From contig CAKZPV010000032.1 in the NCBI GenBank assembly GCA_937139405.1, forward strand, positions 186,001 to 250,000: DNA of 64,000 nt, read 5' to 3'. This stretch comes from an uncultured Nitrospirota bacterium. Lineage in GTDB: Bacteria > Nitrospirota > Nitrospiria > Nitrospirales > UBA8639. Shown in pieces: positions 17,111 to 25,389 of this stretch. Both the position numbers and the translations under genes were made by a program. How positions within the stretch are numbered: the stretch's first letter is position 1; each line of letters begins with the position of its first letter. The notes beneath the pieces are model-generated. The model saw only the letters and a list, made by a program, of their open reading frames with translations, was not told where the DNA came from and did not search any database.

Positions 17111-17572
17111 TTACGTATCACTCATTTCGACCTGTGGAGCCATAATCACCTGACTCCAATAATCCATAAGACACGACAGAATAGGAACGCATTCAGCAGG
17201 CGTATCGGGTTTCTGCACACAACTATTCGCCCCCAAGTCATAGCATTCATTGGCTTCTTTTTGCGTGGGGGAAGAACTGAATACAACAATGGGAATAGTC
17301 TTCAACAATGACGTATGCCGTATCAACGACAAAAACTGTCGCCCATCCATATCCGAGAGATGAAGATCTAAGAAAATTAACGCAGGCGTCGAAAGAGACC
17401 TCGCATCACTCCAGACTCCACGATTAAAAAAATAGTCTAGCGCCCCTTTTCCACTTCCAAAATGTTGAACCGGGTTTTTTACTCCTGCCGCTTGCAGACC
17501 TTCTACCAGAATAGAAAGATCCTCAGGTCCACTTTCGATGACGACAATTAATTGGTCGGATCTCACTCCCAT
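17111..17572 (-). CDS. single-domain response regulator with altered acidic pocket
   Basis: A 153-residue receiver related to the gene at 16625. The phospho-acceptor Asp69 (FLDLHLSDMDG), the FSSS switch residue and Lys in VQKPDTP are kept. The usual acidic pair is IESGPED, so one of the two Mg-binding acidic positions appears to be Ser. Metal binding and phosphorylation may be weaker. It lies between the large sensor kinase and the next receiver, all on the same strand, with gaps of 27-66 bases. Confidence 0.85.
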   Translation of the reverse strand: MGVRSDQLIVVIESGPEDLSILVEGLQAAGVKNPVQHFGSGKGALDYFFNRGVWSDARSLSTPALIFLDLHLSDMDGRQFLSLIRHTSLLKTIPIVVFSSSPTQKEANECYDLGANSCVQKPDTPAECVPILSCLMDYWSQVIMAPQVEMSDT

Positions 17573-17638
17573 GACCTTTTCTCCTTTGTAATACTCATAT
17601 GACGAATCTCAGGGTCTCCAAACGAAGGTCTTTGGTCG

Positions 17639-20461
17639 TCAATTCACCACAGCTTCATGCATGTTCTTCGATTGATCCTCGGCTTCTTCTGCCATGTGAT
17701 TTGGCTCTAACGTGAAAAAGAAAGTGCTTCCTTCGCCATATGTCGACTCTACCCAAATTCGCCCACCATGACGTTCAACCATTTTTTTGGTCATGGTTAA
17801 ACCCGCACCCGTACCTCCACCGAATTTGTCTCGCCCATGCAACCGCTTAAAAATTCGAAAAATTGTCTCGAGATGTTTCTCTCGAATACCAATGCCATTG
17901 TCTCGAACAAAAAAGACCCGGGGCAGCCGGACCGCGGCCTCATCTATTTGGCTCTCAATATACCCGATCTCAATCCACTTCTCGGACTTATCGTTATACT
18001 TCATGGCATTCGTAATGAGATTGCGAAAGATCTCGCCGACCCGAATGCCATCACATGTTACCGTCGGAAGGATGTCAGGCACGTAGACTAAAGTACCGCG
18101 TTCTTTCAATCCAACTTCAAGTGATTCCAAGATATCCTTGAGAACAGAATCCAAATCTGTCGGTCCCACCCCCAACTCGGATCGACCCACTCGAGAAAAA
18201 TACAACAGGGCATCGAGCAACGTTTCCATATGCCGCGACAATCGAATGATGGTTTGACATCTCACCTGCGCCTCATTATTCAGCACCTCACCATGATCCT
18301 CGAGGAGAATTTTAGAATAGTTATGAATACCTCGTAAGGGTTCCTTGAGATCATGAGAGGCAATATAGGCAAATTCATCAAGCTCTTGATTACTGGTCGC
18401 CAGCGCTTTATTCCATTTCAAGAGCGCCAGTTCAGAAGCCTTCCGCTCAGAAATATCTGCAAAGGTCACCACCGCTCCAATGATATTTTGCTTCTCATCA
18501 CGCATAGGCGTGCTGGTATAAGCGGCAGGAAAGCTCGTCCCATCTTTACGCCACAGGATTTCATCTTCTACATGATGAGTCTCTCCATCCCTGATCGCCG
18601 CATACATGGGGCATTCCTCTTGAGGATACGGCGACCCATCTGACTTTGTATGATGCATGGTTGCATGCATTGGAACACCAATTAACATCTCAGAGTCATA
18701 ACCTAACATTGTTGCCGTTGCTGAATTCACAAAGGTGGTCTTGCCTTCTAAATCCAGCCCATAAATTCCCTCTCCAGCAGAATTCAAAATGAGTCGATTC
18801 CAAGCTTCACTTTGAATGAAAGCCTCTTGTATGTGTTTTCGTTCCGTGATATCGACAACCGCTGCCAGAACGAATTCGCCGTCTTCTGTGGTCAAGGGAT
18901 TCAGCCCAATTTCAACAGGGAACTCGCTGCCATCCTTCCGCCGCCCGTAGAGCTCTCGCCCCTGGCCCATTTGACGAGGTTGTGGTGAGTGAAAGAAAGC
19001 AGTCCGTAGCGCAGGATGATTGTGCTTGGAACGTTCAGGAAGAAGGATTTCAATTTTATGCCCAACGAGTTCCTCCTGCGAATAACCGAATTGTTGGACC
19101 ATCAACTGATTGATGAGGACAATGATCCCGTGCTGATCAACCATAATCATACCACTGGGAGCTGCTTCCACTATTTCCCGAAACTGATTCTCTTTCCGTT
19201 CCAATAATGTAGTTCGTTCTTCGATTTGTTGTGCCATAGCGTTGAAGGACATCGCCAATTGTCCGACTTCGTCTTTCGAGTAAACAGGAAATCGAATCTT
19301 CTTCTCTCCACGTCCCACTGCAGCCGCTGCCCTGCTAAAATCTTTGAGGGGGGACACAATAGATCGGGAAAGAAAGAGGGCTCCAATGAGTGCGAAAAAT
19401 AAGAGCCCGATACTCAGCAAAAGGGTTTCTTGTTGAGTCGTAGTGGCTTTCGCTAAGACATGATGATAGGAGTCATGAATGGCCACAATCACATACCGCT
19501 CTGGATCTGCTGGATCAAATTGAGCCTTAGCTAGCCCTATCACAGATTCCTTCTGAAAGTTTGTATGGATAAAAGGCTGCCCCCCCGACTGCGTACTGGC
19601 TAACCATTCTGCTGCATCTGGGATCGAACTCTGAATCTTGTGGGATTCACCAAAATCGAATCCAAACGTTTTGAGTGACTCAGGGTGGACAAGATAGTCT
19701 CCTTCATTATTGGCGACATACAACATCTGTTGGGATTTCAGATTGCGATGCATATCTGAAAATAGATAACTCATGTTTACATTCACGACGAACATGCCAA
19801 ACACTTGTCCCAAAGGTGTAAAGATCGGCATGGCGATTCGTAGAGTTGGCGTCAGAGGGCTCGAGATCTCGCCGTGCTCGCGATTGAGTCTGATTTGAGA
19901 AAAGTGGATGGTTCCACGCGGTTGACGAATCGTGTCTTGAAAATACGTTTCGTCCCCAATTTCTTGTAACTCAGCTTCTGGTGTTTGCTCAATATAACCC
20001 CATGGTTGACTGACCCGAACCAGTTCCCGCCCATTTTGGGCAACGCCAATAAATTGAATTTGAAAGAATTCTGTCTTGGCTTCCATAAATTTAGTTACGA
20101 TTGTGGCAAATCGATTTTTCCAATCTTGAAGAGTCGATTGGTCTAACGGATCTATTCCACCTGAGATCTGCGCTCGAATGATACCTCGAAAAGGGGGAGT
20201 GCCAGTAAGAAAACGAACATCTTGGACAAATCCTCTGATTTCTGTGGAGAGGCGTACTCCAGCTAGTTCAGCATCGTGCCCAACCTTCATGAGTGACTCG
20301 TTCACCAAAGCCGCGTTAAAATTTTTAGTGGTCCAATAGGACACAGTCCCCCATGTGACAAGAACCAAAGCTCCGATAAGGACTGTGACTTTGGTTCGGA
20401 ATGCTAGTCGATATGAATGAGCTGTTGGCGTATCAAAATATTGGAGAGTATGGTCAGTCAT
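17639..20461 (-). CDS. membrane histidine kinase with Cache, HAMP and two PAS domains
   Basis: A 940-residue sensor kinase. Membrane helix 1 is at about 23-43. A large periplasmic dCache-like sensor covers about 45-340, with YLVHPESLKTFGFDF as a typical element. Helix 2 is at about 347-366, then HAMP (367-420). PAS 1 covers about 425-540 (ends VVDITERK), PAS 2 about 550-675 (ends FADISERK), HisKA has His703 in IASHDLKEP, and HATPase_c has NLITNAMKY, VRDNGIGI and GTGAGLTMTKK. It probably senses a small extracellular ligand and feeds the receivers directly downstream. The ligand is unknown. Confidence 0.92.
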   Translation of the reverse strand: MTDHTLQYFDTPTAHSYRLAFRTKVTVLIGALVLVTWGTVSYWTTKNFNAALVNESLMKVGHDAELAGVRLSTEIRGFVQDVRFLTGTPPFRGIIRAQISGGIDPLDQSTLQDWKNRFATIVTKFMEAKTEFFQIQFIGVAQNGRELVRVSQPWGYIEQTPEAELQEIGDETYFQDTIRQPRGTIHFSQIRLNREHGEISSPLTPTLRIAMPIFTPLGQVFGMFVVNVNMSYLFSDMHRNLKSQQMLYVANNEGDYLVHPESLKTFGFDFGESHKIQSSIPDAAEWLASTQSGGQPFIHTNFQKESVIGLAKAQFDPADPERYVIVAIHDSYHHVLAKATTTQQETLLLSIGLLFFALIGALFLSRSIVSPLKDFSRAAAAVGRGEKKIRFPVYSKDEVGQLAMSFNAMAQQIEERTTLLERKENQFREIVEAAPSGMIMVDQHGIIVLINQLMVQQFGYSQEELVGHKIEILLPERSKHNHPALRTAFFHSPQPRQMGQGRELYGRRKDGSEFPVEIGLNPLTTEDGEFVLAAVVDITERKHIQEAFIQSEAWNRLILNSAGEGIYGLDLEGKTTFVNSATATMLGYDSEMLIGVPMHATMHHTKSDGSPYPQEECPMYAAIRDGETHHVEDEILWRKDGTSFPAAYTSTPMRDEKQNIIGAVVTFADISERKASELALLKWNKALATSNQELDEFAYIASHDLKEPLRGIHNYSKILLEDHGEVLNNEAQVRCQTIIRLSRHMETLLDALLYFSRVGRSELGVGPTDLDSVLKDILESLEVGLKERGTLVYVPDILPTVTCDGIRVGEIFRNLITNAMKYNDKSEKWIEIGYIESQIDEAAVRLPRVFFVRDNGIGIREKHLETIFRIFKRLHGRDKFGGGTGAGLTMTKKMVERHGGRIWVESTYGEGSTFFFTLEPNHMAEEAEDQSKNMHEAVVN

Positions 20462-20705
20462 TCTTGTCCATTCAAAATTTAAAGCCCATTCTTATAATTA
20501 TCGGTTTGTTAGTACTCGTGCTTTAATATTTGTAGGCGTTCTTGAAAATTTTTACCCTGTTATGATGCTTTCATTTCCGTTCTTGACTCACTTTCAGACC
20601 CACAAGAAGCAGTCAATCAATACACCGGACTCCTACTCTGTCCAGCCTTCTTTGATCCCTTCCCCGTAAAGCTTTTTTCAGATATGCCGATATAAGTTCT
20701 ACACA

Positions 20706-20789
20706 GTGAAAAAAGCAAACCATCTGTAAAGATGGGACGCAAAGCCAAGGGACCGGCCAGTACATGAGTCCGGTTAGCCCGGTTGCCAC
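20706..20789 (+). promoter_or_regulatory. class I c-di-GMP riboswitch aptamer (GEMM-I)
   Basis: The sequence matches the GEMM-I core closely. GCAAACC is followed by stem P2, CCATCT (20720-20725) with GTAA tetraloop and AGATGG (20730-20735). The invariant joining segment GACGCAAAGCC lies at 20736-20746, a third helix follows (ACCGG ... TCCGGT), and GGTTGCC closes P1. The base before CAAACC is G (20715), the position that reads a guanine, so c-di-GMP rather than cGAMP is favoured. It lies 200 bases upstream of the response-regulator operon starting at 20990, with a terminator between. Confidence 0.87.
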
Positions 20790-20822
20790 GAAATCGAATA
20801 ATGATCGGTATTCGTAGCCTTG

Positions 20823-20856
20823 CGCCTATCTTTTCAAGAAGATCGGCGTTTTTTTT
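20823..20856 (+). terminator. intrinsic terminator of the c-di-GMP riboswitch
   Basis: CGCC-T-ATCTT (20823-20832) pairs with AAGAT-C-GGCG (20839-20848), nine pairs with one T/C mismatch, loop TTCAAG, then eight T residues at 20849-20856. Placed 34 bases after the aptamer, it is the natural expression platform: ligand state would decide between termination here and read-through into the operon. Confidence 0.82.
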
Positions 20857-20989
20857 GATTTCCGGATAGAGGCGAAAGACTCTAGAAGCTAACTGATGGT
20901 ATCTCTCGAAATCCCAGCTCCACCACTCGATACTTGGACTCGTCCATGAGAGATGCAAGGACCCCATGGCTAGAGGAGGGTTTCTCACT

Positions 20990-21433
20990 ATGGCAAAACA
21001 CGTTCAATCCCATACCGTCTTGGTCGCGGACGATAGTCCGGATGACTGCCTCATCGCCATGCGGGCCTGGGAAGAAAGCAAGTTAGGAGTTGACGTCCGC
21101 TTTGTTCACGATGGCAAGGAACTGTTGGACTATTTATATCGACGCCGAAAATACTGGCAGGGAACAGACCTCCCGCAGCCTCACCTGATTCTTTTGGATT
21201 TGAATATGCCAAAAAAGGACGGGAGAAAATTTTTAGTCGAGCTCAAATCGAACCCTGCAATCAGTCATATTCCAGTCGTGGTGTTTTCCAACTCGACTCA
21301 CCCACGGGACATTCAGATTGCCGAAACGCTAGGAGCGTTTGACTTTATTACCAAACCCGATACCTTTGAGGAATATCAACAGGTATTCAAGGAGTTGGGC
21401 CAAACCATTTTAAACCGAGAGGTGGTCATTTGA
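20990..21433 (+). CDS. single-domain response regulator, riboswitch-controlled
   Basis: A 147-residue receiver. The ATG at 20990 follows AGAGGAGGG by nine bases; an upstream in-frame ATG at 20966 would lie before that site. The acidic pocket is VADDSPDD, the phospho-acceptor Asp70 sits in ILLDLNMPKKDG, the switch Ser in FSNST and the Lys in ITKPD. No output domain. Its last bases overlap the TTG start of the following hybrid kinase, so the pair is coupled. It is the first gene behind the c-di-GMP aptamer and terminator. Confidence 0.92.
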   Translation: MAKHVQSHTVLVADDSPDDCLIAMRAWEESKLGVDVRFVHDGKELLDYLYRRRKYWQGTDLPQPHLILLDLNMPKKDGRKFLVELKSNPAISHIPVVVFSNSTHPRDIQIAETLGAFDFITKPDTFEEYQQVFKELGQTILNREVVI

Positions 21434-22593
21434 CGCGAGCACTGGCTGCAGATTCCCAGCTCAAGGTCTTGCTGATCGATGATGATGAGGATGATGCCCT
21501 CATCACCCAGGATCTTCTCCAGCAAGCCAGCGCCCACCAATTTGAATTCGAATGGGCTCCAACCTACGCGGTCGCTCTTGAGCGCATCCAAGCTCGCGAA
21601 CACCATATTGGATTATTGGATTACCATCTGGGAACCAGGACAGGTCTTGATTTATTGCATGAAGCAAAGGCCAAGGATATTCATCTCCCTATGATTATGC
21701 TCACCGGCCAAGGGAATGAATCTCTTGTCATAGAAGCGCTCGAATCGGGAGTCATCGACTATATCCCCAAGCGGAAAATTTCATCAGAGAACCTGGAACG
21801 GGCCATTCGTCACTGCCTCGAAAAAGTCAAACTCCAGTCCGAAGTCTCGTTATGGCAAAATCAATTGGAGATCTCCAATCAAGAACTTCGAGAGAAGAAT
21901 GAAGAGATACAACGCTTCTACCACCTTGTCGCTCACGAACTCAAAACACCCCTCACGGCAGCCGGTGAGTTTGTCCACATTTTACTGGAAGGGATTGCGG
22001 GATCGCTCAATCCCAAGCAAGTGGAGTACCTCAATCTGATCCATGGATGCTGTAGCCACCTACATCGCAACATTTATGACTTATATGAGATCACCAAACT
22101 CGAGACAGGGAAACTCAGTGTCCACGTTGCAGAAGACTCTTTGCCTGACTTGATTCACGATGTAATTCAGTATCTCACGCCCAAAGCCAACACCCAAGAG
22201 ATCTGCATACAAACGGCTCTTGCACCCGACCTTCCAACTGTCTTGTTGGATACACAACGCATTAGACAGGTTCTGCTCAACCTGATAGAAAATGCATTGA
22301 AATTTTCACAAAAAGGTGGAGAAATTCTGATATCGGCATGTGAAGACTCGTTATGTCCCGGGCGGGTTCGCATTTCTGTTCAGGACACGGGAATTGGCAT
22401 CCCCAAAAAACAATTGAAAAGAATTTTCGAGCGTTTATATCAAGTTCAAGAAGATCCCACGGCTTCTTCTCCAGGATTAGGATTAGGATTATTTATTTGT
22501 CGTGAATTGATCAAATTGCACGAAGGGACGCTCTCTGTAACCAGCACACTTGGAAAAGGAAGCACATTTAGTTTTACATTGCGCAGTGCATAA
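21430..22593 (+). CDS. receiver-histidine kinase hybrid
   Basis: A 387-residue soluble protein starting with TTG in a four-base overlap with the preceding stop. The receiver (1-125) has LIDDDEDD and phospho-acceptor Asp64 in LLDYHLG, then a coiled coil. HisKA has His169 in LVAHELKTP, and HATPase_c has NLIENALKF, VQDTGIGIP and GLGLGLFIC. The architecture matches the hybrid at 15471, but the closest receiver relatives in the window are those at 23065 and 23857. Likely accepts a signal from the upstream receiver. Confidence 0.9.
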   Translation: MTRALAADSQLKVLLIDDDEDDALITQDLLQQASAHQFEFEWAPTYAVALERIQAREHHIGLLDYHLGTRTGLDLLHEAKAKDIHLPMIMLTGQGNESLVIEALESGVIDYIPKRKISSENLERAIRHCLEKVKLQSEVSLWQNQLEISNQELREKNEEIQRFYHLVAHELKTPLTAAGEFVHILLEGIAGSLNPKQVEYLNLIHGCCSHLHRNIYDLYEITKLETGKLSVHVAEDSLPDLIHDVIQYLTPKANTQEICIQTALAPDLPTVLLDTQRIRQVLLNLIENALKFSQKGGEILISACEDSLCPGRVRISVQDTGIGIPKKQLKRIFERLYQVQEDPTASSPGLGLGLFICRELIKLHEGTLSVTSTLGKGSTFSFTLRSA

Positions 22594-22634
22594 AAAGGCT
22601 GCAGTTTATTCGATCAAGAAGCAAGGGGTATCTG

Positions 22635-23024
22635 ATGGAAAAAACCATTTTGATTATTGAAGACGATGAAAATATTTCCAAAGCGCTAGATGTTCGCCTC
22701 CAAGCAAGAGGGTACAAGGTCGTCACAGCTTTTGATGCGATTCAAGGCATGCAGAAAGCGACAGGAACGTTGCCGGATGTCATTCTGCTCGACATCACGA
22801 TGCCTGGAGGAAATGGATTAACTCTCGCAGAACGCCTCAAAGCATCCACACACACACAAGCCATTCCCATCATCTTTTTGACCGCAAGTCAACAATCTGA
22901 TTTGCGGCAAAAGGCTATGGCGCTCGGCGCAGCCGCCTATTTCGAGAAGCCTTATGACTTTGACTATCTCCTGGCAGCGCTTCGGGCTGCGATAGAGCAC
23001 CCTCATGTCCATCTAGCCATCTGA
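22635..23024 (+). CDS. CheY-like response regulator
   Basis: A 129-residue receiver with TILIIEDDENISKAL, phospho-acceptor Asp53 in ILLDITMPGGNG, switch Thr in FLTAS and Lys in YFEKPYD. The motifs resemble OmpR-type receivers rather than the Rcp1-like neighbours, but there is no output domain. An AAGGGG site precedes the ATG. It is the third gene of the riboswitch-led block. Confidence 0.9.
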   Translation: MEKTILIIEDDENISKALDVRLQARGYKVVTAFDAIQGMQKATGTLPDVILLDITMPGGNGLTLAERLKASTHTQAIPIIFLTASQQSDLRQKAMALGAAAYFEKPYDFDYLLAALRAAIEHPHVHLAI

Positions 23025-23064
23025 CCTGACTAGCCTGAAAAAACCAAATTATAAGAGGAAATTA

Positions 23065-23565
23065 GTGGATACTCTCGACGGCATTTCTGCAACAAACAAT
23101 CGCTCTGGTATCAAAAATTTAGGAGTGGCGCTTGACAGCGTGCGAATCTTGCTCATTGATGATGATGAAGATGATGCCATGATCGCTCAAGACCATTTGG
23201 CACGAATTCCTGGGAAAAGATATCATGTCGACTGGGCTTCCACCTTTCAGAGCGGCATCACAACGCTTCTAGAGCAAAAACATGATGTTTGCATTGTCGA
23301 CTACTGCTTAGATAAGGGAACAGGATTAGGCCTCTTGGCAGAAGCCTCAAAATATCACTGTCCCGTCCCCATCATTATGATTAGTGGAACCACAGATAAC
23401 ACCTTGCGCAATGAAGCCATGGGATTTGGAGCAGTCGGTTTCCTCTTTAAGTCAGAAGTGAATTCGTATGGCCTTGAAAATGCAATCGATAAGGCCCTGC
23501 TCATCGATAAGACAAGCGCGCGTGCCGAGGATCATTCTCATGTTCCTCAATACCCTTTCCGTTAA
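23065..23565 (+). CDS. response regulator receiver protein
   Basis: A 166-residue protein with a GTG start after AAGAGGAA. A 25-residue lead precedes the receiver, which has LLIDDDEDDAMI, phospho-acceptor Asp79 in CIVDYCLDKGTGL, MISGTTD and FLFKSEV. It is strongly similar to the receiver halves at 21430 and 23857 (DWASTFQSG against EWASTYQQG), so it looks like a kinase-less duplicate. No output domain; the last 15 residues are unstructured. Confidence 0.88.
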   Translation: MDTLDGISATNNRSGIKNLGVALDSVRILLIDDDEDDAMIAQDHLARIPGKRYHVDWASTFQSGITTLLEQKHDVCIVDYCLDKGTGLGLLAEASKYHCPVPIIMISGTTDNTLRNEAMGFGAVGFLFKSEVNSYGLENAIDKALLIDKTSARAEDHSHVPQYPFR

Positions 23566-23856
23566 CGTTTCCTCCTTTTCAAAAATATTCCGATGAAGAA
23601 AATGGTTTACCTTACATACACTGGTCCACCAATTACACATTGCTGACAGGCCCAGATTCAGTGCTTCTCCTCCGTTTTGTTTAAGATTCTCCCTAGAACA
23701 CCCGATAAAGCAGACAACAAAGAGAACTATCCTCACTCAATCAAAAGGATTGGATACGACGCGTCGATATGTCTCGGTCGCACCCGCATATCTAAAACGT
23801 GAATCCCCCTCTTTCATCCAAGGTCATGGCGCCATACATTTCACGCCTCTTTCAGT

Positions 23857-25167
23857 ATGATGAAACTCGCACAATCTCATACAGTAACTAGTCCTTTGGC
23901 CGTCCCCTCGGAGATCATCCGTGTCCTGCTTATCGATGACAATGAAGATGATGCCATGATTACCCAAGCGACGCTCACTCAAATTCGAGGCGTGGCCTTT
24001 GAAGCTGAATGGGCCTCAACCTATCAACAAGGCCTTCAGAAACTCAAAGAAAACTCACACGACATTTGCCTCTTAGATTATTGTTTGGGTCACCAAACTG
24101 GATTGCAAGTTCTTGGGGAAGCCCTCAAATTTGGCTGCCATACTCCAATTATTATGATGACTGGAGCGACTGATCGAGAAATTGATTTACAAGCGATAAA
24201 GTTGGGTGCCGCCGATTATGTGATTAAAGGTGAAACAAACCCTGGCCTCTTGGAACGAGTCATTCGTCATGCGCGAGAACGCCGCAAAGCTGCCGATGAG
24301 CGAGAACAGCTCACTCAGCAGCTCGTCGAAAGTTCACGCCGTCTGGGCATGGCAGAAGTGGCCACGGACGTCTTACACAATATTGGCAATGTTATGAATA
24401 GTCTGAATGTGTCGGCTGGGCTTATTGTTCAACATGTCCGTGATATGCCGGTCGGTGACGTTCAACGCACTGCGACGTTACTGTCCACTCATCAGGATGA
24501 CTTAGGAACCTTTTTTACTAATGACTCAAAAGGTCAGCGGGTTTTAGCATTTTTAACGCAGCTCGGGAATCACTTAAACGAGCAACATGACCAAGCGTGC
24601 CAGGACTTGGAAGCCATCATAACGCAAATCGATCATGTGAAAGACATTATCGCAGCACAAGAAGATCTTGCTGGAACAAGTGGCATTCATGAACCAGTGC
24701 TATTAAAAGATCTGGTTGAAAACGCCTTGAAGATCCATGCGCCAGGATTCGAAAAAAATCACATCACGATTTTCCGAGATTATGTTGACCTGCCACAAGT
24801 GATCACCGACAAACAACAGGTTCTGCAAATTCTGGCCAACCTCATTCGCAATGCCAAACATGCCATTCGGCTACATGACCAAGGCCCACACAACTTAACG
24901 ATTCAGATTCAACCTCATCCGCAAGAGGACACCCGAATCTGCATTCAAGTGATTGATACCGGAATCGGCATTCCCACAGAAAACCTCCATCGAATTTTTG
25001 CTCAATCATTTTCAAAGAAAAACCTTGGACAGGGAACTGGGCTCCATAGCAACGCACTCGCCGCCAAAAACCTGGGAGGCTCACTCACCGCTTCCAGCGA
25101 AGGCAAAGGCCATGGTGCAACCTTTACTCTTGAACTCCCCGTCAAATTTATGGAAATTCCAGCGTAA
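23857..25167 (+). CDS. receiver-histidine kinase hybrid (DVLHNIGN type)
   Basis: A 436-residue soluble protein. The receiver at about 20-145 has LLIDDNEDD and Asp74 in LLDYCLGHQTGL. The dimerisation part is not a standard HisKA: it carries GMAEVATDVLHNIGNVMNSL with His174 as the presumed phospho-site, a form common in environmental bacteria. HATPase_c follows with NLIRNAKHAI, IDTGIGIP and GQGTGLHSNALAAKNLGG. A 290-base gap separates it from the preceding receiver gene, so it may have its own promoter. Confidence 0.88.
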   Translation: MMKLAQSHTVTSPLAVPSEIIRVLLIDDNEDDAMITQATLTQIRGVAFEAEWASTYQQGLQKLKENSHDICLLDYCLGHQTGLQVLGEALKFGCHTPIIMMTGATDREIDLQAIKLGAADYVIKGETNPGLLERVIRHARERRKAADEREQLTQQLVESSRRLGMAEVATDVLHNIGNVMNSLNVSAGLIVQHVRDMPVGDVQRTATLLSTHQDDLGTFFTNDSKGQRVLAFLTQLGNHLNEQHDQACQDLEAIITQIDHVKDIIAAQEDLAGTSGIHEPVLLKDLVENALKIHAPGFEKNHITIFRDYVDLPQVITDKQQVLQILANLIRNAKHAIRLHDQGPHNLTIQIQPHPQEDTRICIQVIDTGIGIPTENLHRIFAQSFSKKNLGQGTGLHSNALAAKNLGGSLTASSEGKGHGATFTLELPVKFMEIPA

Positions 25168-25324
25168 TTCTGGCCCTGTAGGTGAAGGAATGTTGCGTTA
25201 AACAACTTCTTCCTATACCCTCATAGATGAATCGACCGTCTCGTTAGACCAAGCCATTCTCTGGCCTTTCTGGCTGGTGTCGTTGCTCAAATCTCCGTAG
25301 ACCGGCCTCGATAAAGACCCACCA

Positions 25325-25348
25325 GGCTTGAACAATGTTGTTCAAGCC
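25325..25348. other. inverted repeat upstream of typA
   Basis: GGCTTGAACA (25325-25334) pairs with TGTTCAAGCC (25339-25348) around a four-base loop, 41 bases before the typA start. There is no T-run after it. It could be an operator, a leader hairpin, or the end signal of the kinase gene. Confidence 0.5.
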
Positions 25349-25389
25349 GTGGATCCTATGCTCCATACCTATCTAGAGGAATAGCTGTT

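Noticed and set aside
20617-20988. A 123-codon frame on the minus strand before the response-regulator operon
   Set aside because: It is antisense to the c-di-GMP aptamer and its terminator, has no family resemblance, and its composition follows the RNA structure on the other strand.
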